This document shows positions 60,993 through 64,000 of a stretch of DNA of 64,000 nt, piece by piece (position 1 is the first letter of the stretch; each line of letters starts with the position of its first letter). The notes under the pieces are model-generated. The model made no database searches. It was not told the DNA's origin and saw nothing but the letters and a program-made list of their open reading frames with translations. Source of the stretch: DASZVN01 sp035547055 (GTDB lineage: Bacteria; Pseudomonadota; Alphaproteobacteria; Rhizobiales; Methylopilaceae); NCBI GenBank assembly GCA_035547055.1, contig DASZVN010000052.1, positions 29,191-93,190 of the forward strand, in the 5' to 3' direction. The position numbers were made by a program, and so were the translations under genes.

Positions 60993-61982
60993 ATGACGAC
61001 ACGCAGGACCTTCGTGGCGGGCGCGCTGGCCAGCGCCTTCGCCGGCACCGCCGGCCGCGCCATGGCGCAAGCGACGACCCGTATCCGCATCTCGACCGCG
61101 GCGCCGCCGAGCGATTTCCTGACCAAGGCGCTGGACCAGCTCCGGACCGACGTCGCCGCCGCAGGCAAGGGACTCGACGTCTCGGTACATCCCGCCTCTA
61201 CCCTGTTCAGGCAGGGCACCGAGGTCCAGGCGCTGCAGCGCGGCAACCTGGAAATGAGCACGATGACCACCTTCGAGGTGGCCCAGCAGATGCCGAAATA
61301 CGGATTGTTCGACCGCGCCTATCTGTTTCGCGACGACGACCATCTGCGACGGGTCTTCGATGGGCCGATCGGCGAGGAGTACCGTCGGGCGGTAGCGGAC
61401 CAGATGGGCATCGAGATCCTGGCGACGCACTATCTGGGGACCCGCCACGTCAATCTGTGCAAGAAGCGCGACGTCAAGGGTCCCGCCGATCTCGCCGGCG
61501 TCAAGCTGCGCATGCCGGCAGGACCGGAATGGCTGTTGCTCGGCAGCACCCTCGGCGTCACCCCGGTGCCGCTCGGCATGCCCGAGGTCTATCTCGCCAT
61601 GAAGACGGGCACCGTGGACGGACAGGAAAACCCCCTGTCCATCCTCAATGCCGCCAAGTTCTACGAGGTCTCCCAGCAGGTCGTGCTCACCACGCACATG
61701 GTCCAGCCGGTGTTCTTCGCCATGGCCAAGCCGGCGTGGGACAAGCTCGGCGCCGATCAGAAGCAGGTACTTCAGGACGCCGCCCGCAAGACGGCGAGGT
61801 CCGGCAGTGAAGCGCGCCTTGCCGACGAGACGAGCATCGTCGCATCGCTGAAGAAGCGGGGCCTCGCCGTCGATGCGATCGACCTGGCCCCGTTCCGCCA
61901 GTCGGCGGATCGCGTCTATGCCGCTTCGAGCCTGGCCAAGGCGTGGGACGCTGCGTTGCTCAGCCGCGTGATGGCGGCGTGA
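60993..61982 (+). CDS. dctP: TRAP transporter substrate-binding protein DctP, Tat-type signal
   Basis: 329-aa DctP-family binding protein. The start MTTRRTFVAGALASAFAG has twin arginines and an AMAQA cleavage region, so Tat export is likely. The family signature NLCKKRDVKGPADLAGVKLR contains the ligand-binding Arg, and YLAMKTGTVDGQENPLSIL is typical. ATG 60993 follows GGGGATAAGG. It is 78 bp after the FAH gene and belongs with dctQ and dctM downstream. Confidence 0.9.
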   Translation: MTTRRTFVAGALASAFAGTAGRAMAQATTRIRISTAAPPSDFLTKALDQLRTDVAAAGKGLDVSVHPASTLFRQGTEVQALQRGNLEMSTMTTFEVAQQMPKYGLFDRAYLFRDDDHLRRVFDGPIGEEYRRAVADQMGIEILATHYLGTRHVNLCKKRDVKGPADLAGVKLRMPAGPEWLLLGSTLGVTPVPLGMPEVYLAMKTGTVDGQENPLSILNAAKFYEVSQQVVLTTHMVQPVFFAMAKPAWDKLGADQKQVLQDAARKTARSGSEARLADETSIVASLKKRGLAVDAIDLAPFRQSADRVYAASSLAKAWDAALLSRVMAA

Positions 61983-61988
61983 GCGGCA

Positions 61989-62519
61989 ATGGCAGCCGGC
62001 CCGCTGTCGGGTAACGAGCCGCCGGCCGATCAAATCGCACCGAACGCGTGGGCGGTGCGATTCGAGAGGTTTGCGGAAATCATCGCGAGCGTCATGTTCG
62101 CGCTCGTATTCCTGATCTTCAACTACAAGATTATCACGCGCTATCTGGAACACAACGAAGCCGCCTGGGCGGACGAGGTATCGGTGATCCTGTTCATCTG
62201 GATCATCTTCTGGGGAAACGCTTTCGTTCTTCGTGACAAGCAGCAGATCAAGTTCGATCTCATCTACCACCCGCTTCCCGCCAGGATAAAGCGAATGATG
62301 GCGGTGGCGCGCCTTGCGCTGGTCGGCGGGCTTTTCCTGTGGTCGCTGCCGGGGTCCGTCGGCTACATCCTCTTCCTGTGGCGCGAGAAGACACCGGTCC
62401 TCGGCCTGCGCCTCGACCTCGTCTACTCGTGCTTCGGCCTCTTCCTGGTCGCCGTGATCATCCGCTCGTTCGCGACCATCGTCAGGCTGCTGGGGCCGCG
62501 ATGGCGGGGCTATATCTGA
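61989..62519 (+). CDS. dctQ: TRAP transporter small permease DctQ
   Basis: 176-aa protein with four predicted membrane helices (IIASVMFALVFLIFNYKIIT; VSVILFIWIIFWGNAFVL; MMAVARLALVGGLFLWSL; LVYSCFGLFLVAVIIRSF). The AAWADEVSV and RDKQQIKFDL segments are family features. It lies six bases after dctP. Confidence 0.87.
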   Translation: MAAGPLSGNEPPADQIAPNAWAVRFERFAEIIASVMFALVFLIFNYKIITRYLEHNEAAWADEVSVILFIWIIFWGNAFVLRDKQQIKFDLIYHPLPARIKRMMAVARLALVGGLFLWSLPGSVGYILFLWREKTPVLGLRLDLVYSCFGLFLVAVIIRSFATIVRLLGPRWRGYI

Positions 62520-62535
62520 CAGCGAGAGTCCGGCC

Positions 62536-63834
62536 ATGTCGGAAGGTCTGTGGGTGCTTCTGGGCGTGTTCGGGCTGGCCGCTGCCCTCGGCGCGCCGCT
62601 CGGCCTGTCGATGCTCTCCGCCGGCTTCGCCTATCTTATTTCCACCCATCAGGACGTCGGGCTCGTCGTCGATCAGACGATGAACGGCCTCTACAACAGC
62701 TATCTCCTCATTGCCGTCCCGCTGTTCATCTTCGTCGCCAACGTCATGCGCGCGAGCGGCGTCATCGAACGGCTGCTCGGTTTCGGATCGGCAATGGTCG
62801 GTCACCTGCCGGGCGGCCTCGCGCAGGTGAACATCGTCACCAACCTCATCTTTTCGGGCATGAGCGGCAGCGCCGTCGCCGACGCCTCCGGGCCCGGTCT
62901 GATCGTGGCGCGGGCGATGGCCGAAGGCGGGCGCTATCCCCGCGGCTTTGCCGCCGCGACGTCGGTCGCATCGGCGACGCTCGGGCCGCTGATGCCCACC
63001 TCGATCCCGATGATCTTCTATGCGCTGATCGCCAATGCCTCGGTCGGCGCGATGTTTCTCGGCGGGCTGGTTCCCGCCGCCCTGATGGCGCTGTCGATGA
63101 TGGTGGTCGTCGCCGTCGTCGCCCGCCGCCGCAACTTTCCGCGGGAGCGGCGTACCGGCTGGGCCGAGATGCCCGCCGCGTTCCGCCGCGCCATGCTGCC
63201 GCTGGCGCTGCCCGGCATCCTTCTTGGCCTGATCTATTCGGGCGTGACGACGCCGACCGAGGCGGCCGCCATCGCCGGCAGCTACGCGCTGCTCCTGGCG
63301 CTCGTCGTCTACCGGACGCTGCGGGTGCCGGAACTGCTCGCGGTGATGACCGGCACCGTCCGCGGCACGGCGATGATCGCGCTCATCATGGCCGGCGCCT
63401 TCGTCTTCAACTACGCGGTTGCGAACGAGAACATCCCGCAAGCGATCCAAGGGGTTTTCGTCGCCTGGAACCTGTCCGCCACGGGCTTCCTCCTGTGCTG
63501 CGACGTCCTGATGCTGGTCCTGGCGATCTTTCTCGACGAGGTGACGATCCTCCTGGTCATCGTCCCGCTCCTGGTGCCGATCGCACAGGGCCTGGGTATC
63601 AACCTGGTGCATTTCGGCATCGTGGTCGTCGTCAACATGATGGTTGGCCTCACGCTGCCGCCGCACGGCCTGCTGCTGTTCGTGATGAGCGGGCTGACCG
63701 GCACGCCGCTGGCCGAAATCTTCCGCGAGGTCCCGCCGTTCATCGTCGGCATGCTGGGCATCGTGCTCGCGGTGACGTTCTTTCCCGACCTCGCGCTGTG
63801 GCTGCCCCGCATGGCGGGACTCGCCGGTCCCTGA
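62536..63834 (+). CDS. dctM: TRAP transporter large permease DctM
   Basis: 432-aa DctM permease with about 12 hydrophobic segments. It has YLLIAVPLFIFVANVMRASG, FSGMSGSAVADASGPGLIV, SATLGPLMPTSIPMIFYALI and FLDEVTILLVIVPLLVPIAQ. Length and motifs are normal. It forms the second TRAP system of the window with dctP and dctQ. Confidence 0.92.
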   Translation: MSEGLWVLLGVFGLAAALGAPLGLSMLSAGFAYLISTHQDVGLVVDQTMNGLYNSYLLIAVPLFIFVANVMRASGVIERLLGFGSAMVGHLPGGLAQVNIVTNLIFSGMSGSAVADASGPGLIVARAMAEGGRYPRGFAAATSVASATLGPLMPTSIPMIFYALIANASVGAMFLGGLVPAALMALSMMVVVAVVARRRNFPRERRTGWAEMPAAFRRAMLPLALPGILLGLIYSGVTTPTEAAAIAGSYALLLALVVYRTLRVPELLAVMTGTVRGTAMIALIMAGAFVFNYAVANENIPQAIQGVFVAWNLSATGFLLCCDVLMLVLAIFLDEVTILLVIVPLLVPIAQGLGINLVHFGIVVVVNMMVGLTLPPHGLLLFVMSGLTGTPLAEIFREVPPFIVGMLGIVLAVTFFPDLALWLPRMAGLAGP

Positions 63835-63845
63835 GAGGAGAGATC

Positions 63846-64000
63846 ATGATCATCCGGTCGGCCTATCTGGAAGGAAGCGTCGACGAGCAGGACCGGGAGG
63901 AGTTCGACCGTCGTGTTCGCGAAACCATCATGCCCGCCATCCGGACCTATCCCGGGATCGAGGATGTCCGCCTGAGGCGGCTCGCCGTCGCCGATGGCGA
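63846..64000 (+). CDS. EthD/dimeric alpha-beta barrel protein, 3' partial
   Basis: First 51 residues of a small protein, cut by the window edge: it begins MIIRSAYLEGSVDEQDREEF, and IMPAIRTYPGIEDVRLRR follows. The pattern (short strand, acidic helix, MPxIRxxPGIxxVRL) resembles EthD or dabb-type alpha-beta barrel proteins that accompany catabolic operons. GAGAGGAGAG precedes the ATG, 11 bases after dctM, so it is part of the same operon. Confidence 0.6.
   Translation, partial: MIIRSAYLEGSVDEQDREEFDRRVRETIMPAIRTYPGIEDVRLRRLAVADG

Noticed and set aside
60039..62537. Minus-strand open frame of 832 codons across FAH and TRAP genes
   Set aside because: Covers several well-supported plus-strand genes, has no domain and a composition typical of antisense shadows in high-GC DNA.

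Overview
The window is about two-thirds G+C and its coding density is very high, with runs of genes joined by ATGA/GTGA overlaps, some GTG and TTG starts, and a dominance of ABC and TRAP solute transporters. This fits a soil or plant-associated alphaproteobacterium (Hyphomicrobiales or Rhodospirillales type); the assignment is inferred from style only. I see no rRNA, tRNA, CRISPR array, transposase or phage gene.

Layout. (1) 2-4973: end of a branched-chain-amino-acid-type (LIV/HAAT) ABC operon followed by two class III CoA-transferases. (2) 5428-9374: a kappa-class/HCCA-isomerase-like protein, and a convergent acyl-CoA synthetase-amidase pair. (3) 9524-14742: a MarR regulator translationally coupled to a complete LIV-type ABC operon (SBP, H, M, G, F). 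(4) 15106-24554: an amide-sensing module. AmiC (sensor) and AmiR (ANTAR antiterminator) run leftward; a Tat-exported solute-binding protein, full ABC transporter, RutB/isochorismatase-type amidohydrolase and an unusual asparaginase-family protein run rightward. The intergenic region carries sigma-54-like elements on both strands, an ANTAR-type hexaloop hairpin, and a mutually exclusive long-range stem ending just before the first start codon. (5) 24712-54239: a large aromatic/carboxylate catabolic island. It holds a beta-propeller protein, HpcH/HpaI aldolase, two 4,5-dihydroxyphthalate-decarboxylase-like proteins, two extradiol-type VOC dioxygenases, LigJ (4-oxalomesaconate hydratase), an atypical SDR, a tandem-HTH LysR regulator, a maleate-isomerase-like protein, a TRAP transporter, an MhpA-like flavin monooxygenase, a MetE-like protein, five further amidohydrolases, a THI5/NMT1-like protein, a cupin, a peptide-type SBP, a Rieske oxygenase lacking an iron-ligand His, and a convergent dppBCDF set. 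(6) 54265-58947: a fourth LIV-type ABC operon with a LivM-LivG fusion. (7) 59179-64000: a GntR regulator divergent from an FAH-family hydrolase, a second TRAP transporter and the start of an EthD-like gene.

How they may work together. The amide module looks like a substrate-induced uptake-and-hydrolysis operon in which AmiC-AmiR releases an RNA block. The aromatic island contains lower-pathway steps of protocatechuate/gallate 4,5-cleavage type (LigI-like lactonases, LigJ, aldolase) and several ring-modifying enzymes, but no recognisable LigAB. A shared element close to CAGCRAAATTCYTATGG precedes four of its transcription units, so they may form one regulon, perhaps under the tandem-HTH LysR protein encoded in the middle. 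Substrates are not determined by the sequence.
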